From NCBI RefSeq assembly GCF_001689125.2, contig NZ_CP015405.2, positions 1,145,001 to 1,209,000 on the forward strand: 64,000 nt of DNA, written 5' to 3'. Below the pieces are notes generated by a model that searched no databases, had not been told where the DNA came from, and saw only the letters and a program-made list of their open reading frames with translations. How positions within the stretch are numbered: position 1 is the first letter of the stretch; the number at the start of each line of letters is the position of its first letter. This DNA is from Blautia pseudococcoides (GTDB lineage: Bacteria > Bacillota > Clostridia > Lachnospirales > Lachnospiraceae). The position numbers were made by a program, and so were the translations under genes. Below are positions 43,619 to 52,740 of this stretch, in pieces.

Positions 43619-44536
43619 ATGAAATTATCTGAGGCAATGAGGAACAAAATGCTCGTTTCTTTTGAGCTGTTCCCGCCGAAGACAGACAAAGGAATGGAAA
43701 ATCTTCCGGGAACCATCGAGCATCTTTGCAAGTACCGGCCGGAGTACATTTCCTGTACATATGGTGCGGGCGGAACCAATGTGGGTAAGAACATGGATGT
43801 GTGCAAAATGATCCAGAATGCCGGGACGATTCCGGTAACGCATTTTACATGTATCGGCAATACCGCAGAGGGGATCAAAGAGCAGCTTCAGAATTACCTG
43901 GACAACGGCGTAGATCATATGCTGGCGCTCCGCGGTGACCTTCCGTTTGGATGGACAGGGACCGGTGGGGATTTCGCTTACGCAACAGATCTGGTGGCTT
44001 ATGTCCGCAAAGAATTCGGCGATAAGATCGAGATCGCTGTAGCAGGTTCTCCGGAAGGACATATCACTTGCCGCAGCCTGGAATCTGACATCGCTGTCCT
44101 GAAACAGAAACAGGATAACGGTGCTGACTACATCATGACTCAGCTTTGCTGGGATATGGAGCAGTTCAAACGCTGGCTGGATGCAATCCGCACTGCAGGC
44201 ATCACAATGCCGGTTGATGTGGGCATCATGCCGATTCTGGATCAGGCTGCTACGATCAATATGGCACTTTCGCGTAATGGTTGTGTAATGCCGCGTAAAC
44301 TTTGCGAGATCATATCCAAAAACTGGATTTTCCCGAACCCGTTCGACAAAGATCCGTTTGACGCCGCTGCTGATGAAAAGAAAGCAGCATTCAAAGAGGC
44401 TGGTATCGAATACACCATCAGTCAGATTGATGAATACCGCGCACTGGGCGTTAATGGTATCCATCTGTATGCTCTGAACAAATGGAAAGATGTATCTGAA
44501 ATCATTGACAGATGCGGTCTTCGTACACTTGTTTAA
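43619..44536 (+). CDS. metF: Methylenetetrahydrofolate reductase (MetF)
   Basis: A 305-residue flavin enzyme that reduces methylene-THF to methyl-THF, the last folate step of the methyl branch. SFELFPPKTDKG at residues 11-22 holds the catalytic Glu and the start of the barrel; TYGAGGTN near residue 46, ALRGDLPFG near residue 106 and AGSPEGH near residue 142 are FAD- and folate-site motifs. No metV or rnfC-like partner lies beside it, unlike Moorella and Acetobacterium, so a single-subunit enzyme is likely. ATG after GGAGG. Start of the dense acs operon. Confidence 0.94.
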   Translation: MKLSEAMRNKMLVSFELFPPKTDKGMENLPGTIEHLCKYRPEYISCTYGAGGTNVGKNMDVCKMIQNAGTIPVTHFTCIGNTAEGIKEQLQNYLDNGVDHMLALRGDLPFGWTGTGGDFAYATDLVAYVRKEFGDKIEIAVAGSPEGHITCRSLESDIAVLKQKQDNGADYIMTQLCWDMEQFKRWLDAIRTAGITMPVDVGIMPILDQAATINMALSRNGCVMPRKLCEIISKNWIFPNPFDKDPFDAAADEKKAAFKEAGIEYTISQIDEYRALGVNGIHLYALNKWKDVSEIIDRCGLRTLV

Positions 44537-44573
44537 CACGTATTAAAATTATATTTTAGGAGGTGCCCTTTTC

Positions 44574-45344
44574 ATGGCACATGTAATTGCAATTGCCGGC
44601 AAAGGCGGCGTAGGCAAGACAACCCTGACAGGACTTATCATCCAGTATCTGGCTGAAAAAGGCAAGGGTCCGATTCTTGCAGTAGATGCAGATGCCAATT
44701 CAAACTTAAATGAAGTTCTCGGTATGGAACTTGAGGCAACTCTGGGCGATATCCGTGAGGAAGTGGCCCGTGCGGAGATGTCAAAAGAAAATCCCATTCC
44801 GGCCGGAATGACAAAAGCGGATTATATGGAGTTCAAGTTTGATGATGCATTGATTGAAAATGATGATTATGACCTGCTTGTCATGGGACGTACCCAGGGG
44901 AAAGGCTGCTACTGCTTCGTAAATGGACTTCTGCAGGCTCAGCTTGCAAAGCTGCAAAAGAATTATCCATATATCATCGTGGACAATGAAGCCGGTATGG
45001 AGCATATCAGCAGAGGCGTTCTTCCCAATATGCAGACAGCGATTCTGGTCAGCGACTGTTCCAGAAGAGGTGTACAGGCAGTGGGCAGGATCGCGGAACT
45101 GATCAAAGAATGTGACATGCACCCGAAGCAGGTTGGTTTGATCATAAACCGTGCACCGGGCGGGGTACTCAATGCGGGCACAAAAGAGGAGATTGAGAAA
45201 CAAGGCCTCACCCTTTTGGGAATCGTACCGCAGGATGAAACTGTATATGACTTCGACTGCGACGGTACTCCGATCGTGAAGCTCCCGGAAGATTCACCGG
45301 TGAGAACAGCGGTCAGGGATATTGTGAGCAAGCTGGAGTTATAA
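44574..45344 (+). CDS. CooC/AcsF-type nickel-insertion ATPase (first copy)
   Basis: A 256-residue MinD/SIMIBI ATPase that loads nickel into CODH or ACS. The deviant Walker A is GKGGVGKTT at residues 8-16, DADANSN near residue 42 is switch I, and a Cys-x-Cys pair in GKGCYCFVN near residue 114 is the metal site of the dimer interface. VDNEAGMEHISRG near residue 138 is the switch II region. ATG after AGGAGG. Divergent from the second copy at 47322, so the two may serve different targets. Confidence 0.92.
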   Translation: MAHVIAIAGKGGVGKTTLTGLIIQYLAEKGKGPILAVDADANSNLNEVLGMELEATLGDIREEVARAEMSKENPIPAGMTKADYMEFKFDDALIENDDYDLLVMGRTQGKGCYCFVNGLLQAQLAKLQKNYPYIIVDNEAGMEHISRGVLPNMQTAILVSDCSRRGVQAVGRIAELIKECDMHPKQVGLIINRAPGGVLNAGTKEEIEKQGLTLLGIVPQDETVYDFDCDGTPIVKLPEDSPVRTAVRDIVSKLEL

Positions 45345-45404
45345 AAACCGGGGAAGCGGACCCGGATAAAAAAGCAAAAAGAGGCGAAAACAAGGAGGAT
45401 ATTC

Positions 45405-47297
45405 ATGAGTGAATTCAAATTAACCACAGTAGAAGAATTTGAAGCTGCTACTGCACGTCTCCTGGAAACAGGTGCAAAAGTCGGCGCTGACGCTTGGCAG
45501 TTCCGCGTAAAAAATCAGACACCCCATTGTAAATTTGGTGAAGAAGGCGTTTGCTGCCGTATCTGTACAATGGGACCATGCCGTATCACAAAAAAGGCTC
45601 CGAGAGGAATCTGCGGATGTGATGTACACGGTATTGTAGGTCGTAACTACCTGAAATTTACTGCAGGCGGTTCTGCAACACACTCTGACCATGGCCGTGA
45701 AATCTGCCATACCTTATATGAATCTGCAGCTGATGGCTGTTATAAGGTAAAAGATCCGGATAAACTGATCCGTATCGCAAAAGAGTGGGGGATCGAGACC
45801 GAAGGAAAAGATATTTATGATCTGGCACACGAAGTTGCTGAGACAGGTCTGATGGAGTATGGTAAACCATTCGGAACACAGAGATTCTTAAAGAGAGCGC
45901 CGGAGTCACAGCAGGAACTGTGGGAAAAGAATGAACTTGCTCCAAGAGCAATCGACCGCGAGGTTTCCTGTTCCTTACATATGAGCCATATGGGATGCTC
46001 TTCCAAACCGGAAGCGCTGGTAAAACAGGCCATCCGTGCAGGCTTAAGTGATGGATGGGGCGGTTCCATGATGGGAACAGAGTTCTCAGATGTATTATTT
46101 GGAACTCCGAAGCCGATTGAGACTGAAGCAAACTTAGGAGTTATGGTTGAGGATAATGTCAATATCGTTGTTCATGGACATGATCCGAGTCTTTCTGAGA
46201 TGATCTGTGAATTCGCAGATGATCCGGAAATGATAGCATACGCAAAAGAGCAGGGTGCAAAAGGCATCACTGTATCTGGTGTGTGCTGTACTTCAAACGA
46301 AGTTGCAATGCGCCGCGGAATCCCCATGGCCGGTAACTTCCTGCAGCAGGAAAACGTTGTTCTGACAGGTGCATGTGAAGCGATCGTCGTAGACGTACAG
46401 TGTATCTTCCCGGCACTTGGTCCTTTAAGCAAATGTTTCCACACAAAATTCATCACGACTTCTCCGATCGCTCAGATGCCGGATTCTGAATTCATCAGAT
46501 TCGATGCGCACACAGCAGGCGAGAAAGCAAAATTGATCGTTAGGACAGCTATTGAGAACTTCAAGAACAGAAAACCTGAACTGGTACATATTCCGCAGCT
46601 GAAGCAGAAAGCAACTGTCGGATACTCTACAGAAGCTATCGTTAAGGCTCTGGACGGCGTAACCAACTCACAGGTAGACGAGCTGGGAACCACAAAACCG
46701 TTATTAGAGTGTATCACCTCCGGTGTTCTCCGTGGTGCTGTCGCAATGGTTGGATGTAATAACCCGAGGGTTCGTCCTGACTTAGCTCATATTGAACTTA
46801 TGAAAAAACTGGTTGCTAACGATATCATCATCATCGCTTCCGGATGTTCTGCACAGGCAGCTGCAAAAGCAGGTCTGATGGACAAGAGAGCGAAAGATGT
46901 CTGTGGCGCCGGACTTAAGAGAGTTTGTGAACTGGCTGACATTCCGCCGGTACTGCACATGGGCTCCTGCGTAGATATCAGCCGTATGCTGGTTCTGGCA
47001 GCTACCCTGGCAAAAGACGCAGGTCTGCATATTTCCCAGCTTCCGGTTGTTGGATGTGCTCCTGAGTGGATGTCTGAAAAAGCAGTTTCTATCGGTAACT
47101 ATGTAATTGGTTCCGGTATTGATACCTTCTTAGGTGTTGACCCATATGCCTGCGGTTCCAGTGAAATGGTTGAAATCCTGACCAACGGAACAAAAGAATG
47201 GGTAGAAGCTGCATTTACAGTTGAAAAAGATATTGAAAAACTGGGCGATGCTATGATCGCAAAAATCGAAGAGAAGAGAGCTGCTCTTGGAATCTAA
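45405..47297 (+). CDS. cooS: Carbon monoxide dehydrogenase, catalytic subunit
   Basis: A 630-residue Ni-Fe-S enzyme that interconverts CO2 and CO for the carbonyl branch. The D- and B-cluster cysteines are visible at 42, 50, 51, 54, 59 and 70. The C-cluster ligands follow: HMGCSS near residue 193, GVCCTSNE near residue 297, GACEAIVVDVQCI near residue 325, SGCSAQ near residue 478, HMGSCVD near residue 518, and GCAPEWMSEKA near residue 548. Length matches the acetogen ACS-associated form. ATG after AAGGAGG. Flanked by two CooC-like genes and acsB, so it should form the bifunctional CODH/ACS complex. Confidence 0.96.
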   Translation: MSEFKLTTVEEFEAATARLLETGAKVGADAWQFRVKNQTPHCKFGEEGVCCRICTMGPCRITKKAPRGICGCDVHGIVGRNYLKFTAGGSATHSDHGREICHTLYESAADGCYKVKDPDKLIRIAKEWGIETEGKDIYDLAHEVAETGLMEYGKPFGTQRFLKRAPESQQELWEKNELAPRAIDREVSCSLHMSHMGCSSKPEALVKQAIRAGLSDGWGGSMMGTEFSDVLFGTPKPIETEANLGVMVEDNVNIVVHGHDPSLSEMICEFADDPEMIAYAKEQGAKGITVSGVCCTSNEVAMRRGIPMAGNFLQQENVVLTGACEAIVVDVQCIFPALGPLSKCFHTKFITTSPIAQMPDSEFIRFDAHTAGEKAKLIVRTAIENFKNRKPELVHIPQLKQKATVGYSTEAIVKALDGVTNSQVDELGTTKPLLECITSGVLRGAVAMVGCNNPRVRPDLAHIELMKKLVANDIIIIASGCSAQAAAKAGLMDKRAKDVCGAGLKRVCELADIPPVLHMGSCVDISRMLVLAATLAKDAGLHISQLPVVGCAPEWMSEKAVSIGNYVIGSGIDTFLGVDPYACGSSEMVEILTNGTKEWVEAAFTVEKDIEKLGDAMIAKIEEKRAALGI

Positions 47298-47321
47298 TCT
47301 TTATCAGGAAAGGTGAATGAC

Positions 47322-48089
47322 ATGAAAATTGCAGTGACAGGAAAAGGCGGCGTTGGAAAGACTACTTTTGCTGCGACGCTGGCGCGTTTATATGCGGATG
47401 AGGGAAGAAAGGTGCTTGCTGCGGATGTGGATCCGGATGCGAATCTGGGGCTGGCACTTGGGTTTGATGATGAAACCCTGGATGCTATCATCCCCATAAC
47501 AAAGATGCGGAAGCTGGTGGAAGAACGTACCGGAGCTAATGAAGAAAATCAGTTCTACCGGATCAATCCAAAGGTGGACGATATCCCGGATACATGTTCC
47601 AAAGAAGTGAACGGAGTCAAGCTGCTTGTGCTTGGTACTGTGGAAACCGGCGGCGGCGGTTGTGTATGCCCGGAGCACGTTATGCTTCGCAGAATCATCA
47701 ATAATTTGGTGCTTCACAGGGATGATGTAGTGATCATGGATATGGAAGCTGGATTAGAGCACCTCGGCCGGGGTACTACGGAATCCATGGACCAGTTTAT
47801 CGTGGTCATAGAACCGGGCGCCAGAAGCGTGCAGACCTATAAGAATGTGAAAAGGCTGGCAAAGGACCTGGGCGTAAAACAGGTGCGTGTTGTGGCTAAT
47901 AAGGTTCGGAACGAAGAGGATGAGGCGTTTGTAAAAGGGCACATACCGCAGGAGGATCTGCTGGGATTCATTCACTATAATACCGAAGTGATGGACGCGG
48001 ACCGTCAGGGCAAGTCTCCATACGACTTCAGCAATACTGTAAAAGAGGAAATTACAAACATTAAACACATAATCGAGCAAGGATTATGA
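47322..48089 (+). CDS. cooC: CooC/AcsF-type nickel-insertion ATPase (second copy)
   Basis: A 255-residue ATPase. MKIAVTGKGGVGKTTFAATL has the deviant Walker A, ADVDPDANLGLALG near residue 36 is switch I, GGGGCVCPEH near residue 109 carries the Cys-x-Cys nickel site of CooC, and MDMEAGLEHLGRGT near residue 137 is switch II. The ATG at 47322 has AGGAAAGG eight bases upstream; a GTG at 47313 is less likely. Its motifs are closer to the classic CooC than those of the first copy. Lies directly between cooS and acsB. Confidence 0.93.
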   Translation: MKIAVTGKGGVGKTTFAATLARLYADEGRKVLAADVDPDANLGLALGFDDETLDAIIPITKMRKLVEERTGANEENQFYRINPKVDDIPDTCSKEVNGVKLLVLGTVETGGGGCVCPEHVMLRRIINNLVLHRDDVVIMDMEAGLEHLGRGTTESMDQFIVVIEPGARSVQTYKNVKRLAKDLGVKQVRVVANKVRNEEDEAFVKGHIPQEDLLGFIHYNTEVMDADRQGKSPYDFSNTVKEEITNIKHIIEQGL

Positions 48090-48111
48090 GAAGGTCAGGA
48101 GGAAGAGAACA

Positions 48112-50238
48112 TTGACATTATTTGAAACCGTATTTAGTGGAAATGACGCTGTCTATGGATTAACAGAAGGCGCTATTAATGCTGCTATCGAACAGCATGG
48201 TGCTGACAAAGCTGTCAGCTTCCCGAACACCGCTTACTGCTTACCGTGCTACTATGCAGTGACAGGTGTGAAGGTTAAAACTTTAGGAGAATTAAAAGAA
48301 GCTTTAGGTGTTGTAAAAACTTTGATGACAAGAGAGCTGAGATTAAATGACGTATTTATGTCTGGCGTTGCAACTGCTCTCTGCGCAGAGTTTATCGAAG
48401 TTCTGAAATATATTGACGGTGCAGAACCGTACACAGAGCCCTGCTACGGACATCTGGCAGATGCTGTGATCCGTGAACTGGGTGTACCCCTTGTAACAGG
48501 TGATATCCCTGGTGTTGCTGTTATTCTGGGAAGCGCTCCTACAAAAGAGGAAGCAGTTGCCCTGGTTAAGAGCTATCAGGCACAGGGTATCCTGGTAACA
48601 CTGGTTGGCGGTGTGATCGACCAGGTTGCTGAAGCCGGCATGAAGACCGGTGCAAACTTACGTGTTATCCCTCTGGGTAAAGACGTGACAAGTGTGATCC
48701 ATGTAGTATCCGTTGCATTAAGAGCAGCGCTTATCTTTGGTAATGTAACACCCGGAGATGCAGCGAATCTGATGAAGTACACCTTCGAGCGTGTACCGGC
48801 ATTCGTAAACGCATTTGCTCCTCTGGATGATGTGATCGTTGCCTGCGGTGCAGGTGCCATTGCACTTGGCTTCCCTGTTATCACAAACCAGGAAGGCGTA
48901 TCCACAGTACCGAAGAGCTTGATCTTACAGCCGGATGTTGCTAAATTCAACGCTACATCCCTGGAAGCACGCGATATCAAGATCAAGATCACCAATATTG
49001 ATATTCCGGTTGCTTTTGCATCCGCATTCGAGGGTGAGATCATCCGCCGCGGCGACATGCAGGTAGAGTTCGACGGTTCCCGTGTAGACTGTGCAGAGCT
49101 GGTTCAGTCAGCAGAGGCTACAGAGATCGAAGACCACAAGATCACCGTGATCGGACCGGAAGCAGATGAAATGGAACTGGGCAGCAAGAACAGCATTGCT
49201 TATGTTGTAAAAGTTGCAGGCAAGAACATGCAGTCTGACTTTGAGCCGGTTATCGAGCGTAAATTCCATAACTACATCAACTGTATCGAAGGTGTATACC
49301 ACACAGGACAGCGTGATATGCAGCGTATCCGTATCAGCAAGGATGCATTCAATGCAGGCTTCCGCCTGAAACATATCGGTGAGGTTCTGTACGCATCTGT
49401 TAAGAATGAATTTGATGCCGTTGTTGATAAATGTGAAGTTGTTATCTACACAGATCCTGCAGAGTGTAAGAGAATCCGTCACGAAGTGGCAATCCCTACA
49501 TTCAACAAACGTGATGACCGTCTGAAATCCCTGACAGATGAGTCTGTAGAAGTATACTACAGCTGTATCCTGTGCCAGGCATTCTCCCCGTCTCATGTAT
49601 GTGTGGTAACACCGGAACGTCTGGGCCTGTGCGGTGCCGTTTCATGGCTGGATGCAAAGGCAACCAACGAGCTGGATCCCAACGGACCATGCCAGGTTAT
49701 CACAAAAGAGAAATGTATTGATGAGAGAATCGGTGAGTACGAGGACGTAAACGAAGCCGTACGCAAATTCTCCCAGGGTGCTCTGGAAGAGGTATCTCTG
49801 TATTCCATCATGGAAAAACCGATGACAAGCTGCGGATGCTTTGAGTGTATCTGTGGTATCGAGCCATTCTCCAATGGTGTAGTTATTACAAACCGTGAGT
49901 ATGCAGGTATGACACCACTTGGAATGACCTTCCCGGAACTGGCTTCCATGACAGGCGGCGGTGTGCAGACACCAGGCTTCATGGGACATGGAAAACACTT
50001 CATCGGTTCTAAGAAGTTCATGAAGGCAGAGGGCGGTATCGAGAGAATCGTTTGGATGCCGAAAGAGCTGAAAGAATTTGTTGCTGAGAGACTGAATAAT
50101 ACAGCAAAAGAATTATACGGTATCGACAACTTCACAGACATGGTTGGTGACGAGACTATTGCAACAGATCCGGAAGAATTAGTTGCATTCTTAACAGAAA
50201 AAGGACATCCGGCTCTGGGTCTGGATCCAATGATGTAA
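48112..50238 (+). CDS. acsB: Acetyl-CoA synthase (CO-methylating)
   Basis: A 708-residue enzyme that joins CO, the corrinoid-bound methyl group and CoA. The six cysteines that hold the A-cluster are at 485, 488, 497, 507, 574 and 576, each exactly 21 less than the numbers known for the Moorella enzyme (506, 509, 518, 528, 595, 597). The N-terminal CODH-contact domain (about 1-300) is complete. The start is a TTG at 48112 with AGGAGGAA upstream; the frame opens with TLFETVFSGNDAVYGLTE. TTG may hold expression in check. Partner of CooS and AcsCD. Confidence 0.96.
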   Translation: MTLFETVFSGNDAVYGLTEGAINAAIEQHGADKAVSFPNTAYCLPCYYAVTGVKVKTLGELKEALGVVKTLMTRELRLNDVFMSGVATALCAEFIEVLKYIDGAEPYTEPCYGHLADAVIRELGVPLVTGDIPGVAVILGSAPTKEEAVALVKSYQAQGILVTLVGGVIDQVAEAGMKTGANLRVIPLGKDVTSVIHVVSVALRAALIFGNVTPGDAANLMKYTFERVPAFVNAFAPLDDVIVACGAGAIALGFPVITNQEGVSTVPKSLILQPDVAKFNATSLEARDIKIKITNIDIPVAFASAFEGEIIRRGDMQVEFDGSRVDCAELVQSAEATEIEDHKITVIGPEADEMELGSKNSIAYVVKVAGKNMQSDFEPVIERKFHNYINCIEGVYHTGQRDMQRIRISKDAFNAGFRLKHIGEVLYASVKNEFDAVVDKCEVVIYTDPAECKRIRHEVAIPTFNKRDDRLKSLTDESVEVYYSCILCQAFSPSHVCVVTPERLGLCGAVSWLDAKATNELDPNGPCQVITKEKCIDERIGEYEDVNEAVRKFSQGALEEVSLYSIMEKPMTSCGCFECICGIEPFSNGVVITNREYAGMTPLGMTFPELASMTGGGVQTPGFMGHGKHFIGSKKFMKAEGGIERIVWMPKELKEFVAERLNNTAKELYGIDNFTDMVGDETIATDPEELVAFLTEKGHPALGLDPMM

Positions 50239-50276
50239 GATTTTGGAAGACAAAATCGCTTAATTGTAGTATCATG

Positions 50277-50314
50277 TAAACGGTGAATGCGCGTTTTACC
50301 GTGTTCACCGTTTA
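50277..50314 (+). other. Hairpin between acsB and acsD
   Basis: TAAACGGTGAA at 50277-50287 pairs with TTCACCGTTTA at 50304-50314. It is followed by TAAAAAATA, not a T-run, so it probably stabilises or processes the transcript between cistrons. Confidence 0.55.
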
Positions 50315-50344
50315 TAAAAAATATATTAAGGAGGCTAATGAGAA

Positions 50345-51283
50345 ATGCCGTTTAATCAAAAACCACAGAAATTCAATGCAAACATAAACACAGTTGAAAT
50401 TGGCTGCGGGGACAAAGCAATCAAATTAGGAGGGGAATGTACATTTCCTTTCTATTCCTTTGATGCTCCCACGGAAAATGCACCAAAAGTAGGCGTGGAA
50501 ATTTCCGATATGGGACTTACCAATGTTCCGGGAATCCAGGAATATTATGCAGGTGCTGCCACAATGGCCGAGATCGCAAAAAAAGCGGAAGCAATGGAAG
50601 GTGCGGACTTCGTATGCTTACGTCTTGAAGGCGGGGATCCGAACGGCGCAGACAAATCTATTGATGAACTGATCGCAGTTGTCAAAGAAGTCGGCGAAGC
50701 TGTTTCCTGTCCTTTAGTTGTTGAAGGATGCAAGAATGTGGAAAAAGATTCTGAATTACTGCCGAAAGTGGCAGAAGCACTTCAGGGCAAAAATGTTTTA
50801 GTCCTTTCTGCAAGAGAAGAAGATTACAAAGCAGTTGGTGCAGCAGCAGGCCTTGCTTACAATCAGAAGGTTGGAGCAGAATCCGCAGTGGATATCAACC
50901 TGGCAAAACAGCTTAACGTTGTTACAACTCAGTTAGGCGTAAAAGCTCAGGATATCGTAATGAACGTTGGTTCTGCAGCAGTAGGCTATGGTTTTGAGTA
51001 CGTGGTATCCACAATGGACCGTATTAAAGGTGCAGCTCTTTCCCAGAATGATAACATGTTACAGATGCCGATCATCACTCCGGTTGCCGATGAGACATGG
51101 GGAGTAAAAGAGGCTATGGCTTCTGAGGAAGATATGCCGGAATGGGGACCGCTGGAAGAGAGAGGTATCAGTATGGAAGTACAGACAGCAGCAGCAGTTT
51201 TAGCTTCCGGTTCTGACGCTGTCATTCTGAGACATCCCAAATCTGTTGCAACAATCTCAAAAATGATTAAAGAATTAGTGTAA
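50345..51283 (+). CDS. acsD: Corrinoid iron-sulfur protein, small subunit
   Basis: A 312-residue TIM-barrel subunit of the corrinoid iron-sulfur protein that carries the methyl group between AcsE and AcsB. The start FNQKPQKFNANINTVEIGCG and the core GADFVCLRLEGGDPNG near residue 81 are family-typical; CPLVVEGCKNVEKD near residue 121 and ALSQNDNMLQMPIITPVADETWG near residue 223 (in outline) follow. ATG after AAGGAGG. Directly before acsC. Confidence 0.94.
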   Translation: MPFNQKPQKFNANINTVEIGCGDKAIKLGGECTFPFYSFDAPTENAPKVGVEISDMGLTNVPGIQEYYAGAATMAEIAKKAEAMEGADFVCLRLEGGDPNGADKSIDELIAVVKEVGEAVSCPLVVEGCKNVEKDSELLPKVAEALQGKNVLVLSAREEDYKAVGAAAGLAYNQKVGAESAVDINLAKQLNVVTTQLGVKAQDIVMNVGSAAVGYGFEYVVSTMDRIKGAALSQNDNMLQMPIITPVADETWGVKEAMASEEDMPEWGPLEERGISMEVQTAAAVLASGSDAVILRHPKSVATISKMIKELV

Positions 51284-51308
51284 TCGTAGAACAGGAGGAT
51301 AAAAACAA

Positions 51309-52655
51309 ATGGGATTATCAGGTATTCAAATTTTTAAACTGACACCAAAAAAGAACTGTAAAGAGTGCGGCTGCCCAACATGTATGGCTTTCTCCATGAA
51401 AGTGGCTCAGGGTGCTCTGGAAATTTCCAAATGCCCGCATATGTCTGAGGATGCTCTGGCTCAGTTATCTGAGGCAACAGCTCCGCCGATGAAGACGATC
51501 AAAGTCGGAAGCGGTGACAATGAATTTACTTTAGGCGGCGAGACTGTTTTATTCAGACATGAAAAAACTTTCGTAAGCAAAACAAGATATGCAGTTTCCC
51601 TGTGCACATGTATGGATGATGCTGCGATCGACGCTAAACTGGCAGCAATTCCGAAGGTAGACTACGAGCGTATCAGCGAGAGAATGTTCGTTGAAATGAT
51701 TTACGTGAACTACGAAGACGGCGCTGACAAAGACAGATACGTTGAAATCGTAAAGAAAGCAGCAGCTCTTGGAAGAACTTTAGTTCTGGGCTGCAAAGAT
51801 ATCGAAGCTGCAAAAGCAGCTCTGGCTGTTTGCAAAGACGGCAAACCGGTATTAAACGGTGCGGATGCTTCTAACTACGCTGACATGAGCGCAGTTGCAA
51901 CAGAGGCAGGTGTTGTACTTGGCGTTACAGGTGCTGACCTGAATGAGTTATATGATACAGTTGCAGCTCTGGAAAAAGCAGGCAATAAGAATCTGATTCT
52001 GGATGTTGGAACGAAATCCATCAAAGAAGCTTACGGCAATGCTGTACAGATCCGCCGCGCAGCTTTAAAAGATCAGGACAGAACCTTTGGTTATCCTACA
52101 CTGGTAAACCTGTCAGTTCTGGCACATGGCGACAGAAACCTGCAGCAGGCACTGGCTTCCATGTTCACAATGAAATATGGTTCCATTGTGGTTATGGAGC
52201 AGCTTGAGTACGCAGAAGCTCTGCCGTTATTCGGTCTTAGACAGAACGTATTTACAGACCCGCAGAAACCAATGAAAGTGGAACCGGGTATTTATGCTTT
52301 AAATGGTGCAGACGAGAATTCTCTGTGTCTGACAACCGTAGACTTTGCTCTTACATATTTCGTGGTATCCGGAGAGCTGGAGCGTTCCGGTGTGCCATGT
52401 AACCTGATCATCAGTGATGCAGGCGGACTTTCTGTATTGACCGCTTGGGCTGCAGGCAAATTATCTTCCACTTCTGTATCCAAATATATTCAGGAAAATG
52501 TAGAAGATAAAGTGAAATGCAGAAAACTGATCATTCCGGGTAAAGTTGCCGTATTAAAGGGTGATATCGAAGCAAAACTTCCGGGTTGGGAAGTGATCGT
52601 TGCTCCGTTGGAAGCAGTTCAGTTAGTAAAATTCTTAAAAGACCTGACTGCATAA
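51309..52655 (+). CDS. acsC: Corrinoid iron-sulfur protein, large subunit
   Basis: A 448-residue subunit. N-terminal Cys17, 20, 25 and 42 bind the 4Fe-4S cluster (CKECGCPTC, then KCP). The middle forms a TIM barrel, and the C-terminal domain (about 330-448) binds the cobamide, with ISDAGGLSVLTAWAAGKLS near residue 362 as cobamide-binding fold. It accepts methyl from methyl-THF through AcsE and gives it to the A-cluster. ATG after AGGAGG. The B12 it needs may come from the cobalamin operon at the right end of this window. Confidence 0.95.
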   Translation: MGLSGIQIFKLTPKKNCKECGCPTCMAFSMKVAQGALEISKCPHMSEDALAQLSEATAPPMKTIKVGSGDNEFTLGGETVLFRHEKTFVSKTRYAVSLCTCMDDAAIDAKLAAIPKVDYERISERMFVEMIYVNYEDGADKDRYVEIVKKAAALGRTLVLGCKDIEAAKAALAVCKDGKPVLNGADASNYADMSAVATEAGVVLGVTGADLNELYDTVAALEKAGNKNLILDVGTKSIKEAYGNAVQIRRAALKDQDRTFGYPTLVNLSVLAHGDRNLQQALASMFTMKYGSIVVMEQLEYAEALPLFGLRQNVFTDPQKPMKVEPGIYALNGADENSLCLTTVDFALTYFVVSGELERSGVPCNLIISDAGGLSVLTAWAAGKLSSTSVSKYIQENVEDKVKCRKLIIPGKVAVLKGDIEAKLPGWEVIVAPLEAVQLVKFLKDLTA

Positions 52656-52670
52656 TATGAGAAATACAGG

Positions 52671-52708
52671 CTGACAGAAAGGAGGCTTTTTCTCCCCCTT
52701 TCTGTCCA
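52671..52708 (+). other. Hairpin between acsC and acsE
   Basis: GACAGAAAGG at 52673-52682 pairs with CCCTTTCTGTC near 52696-52706. The T-rich part lies in the loop, not after the stem, so it is not a standard terminator. Confidence 0.5.
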
Positions 52709-52740
52709 GCCAAAATGAATAATATAAAAGGAGAACTATT

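Noticed and set aside
43625..44539. A 304-codon - strand frame across metF
   Set aside because: Antisense shadow with a borrowed codon pattern; no start signal.
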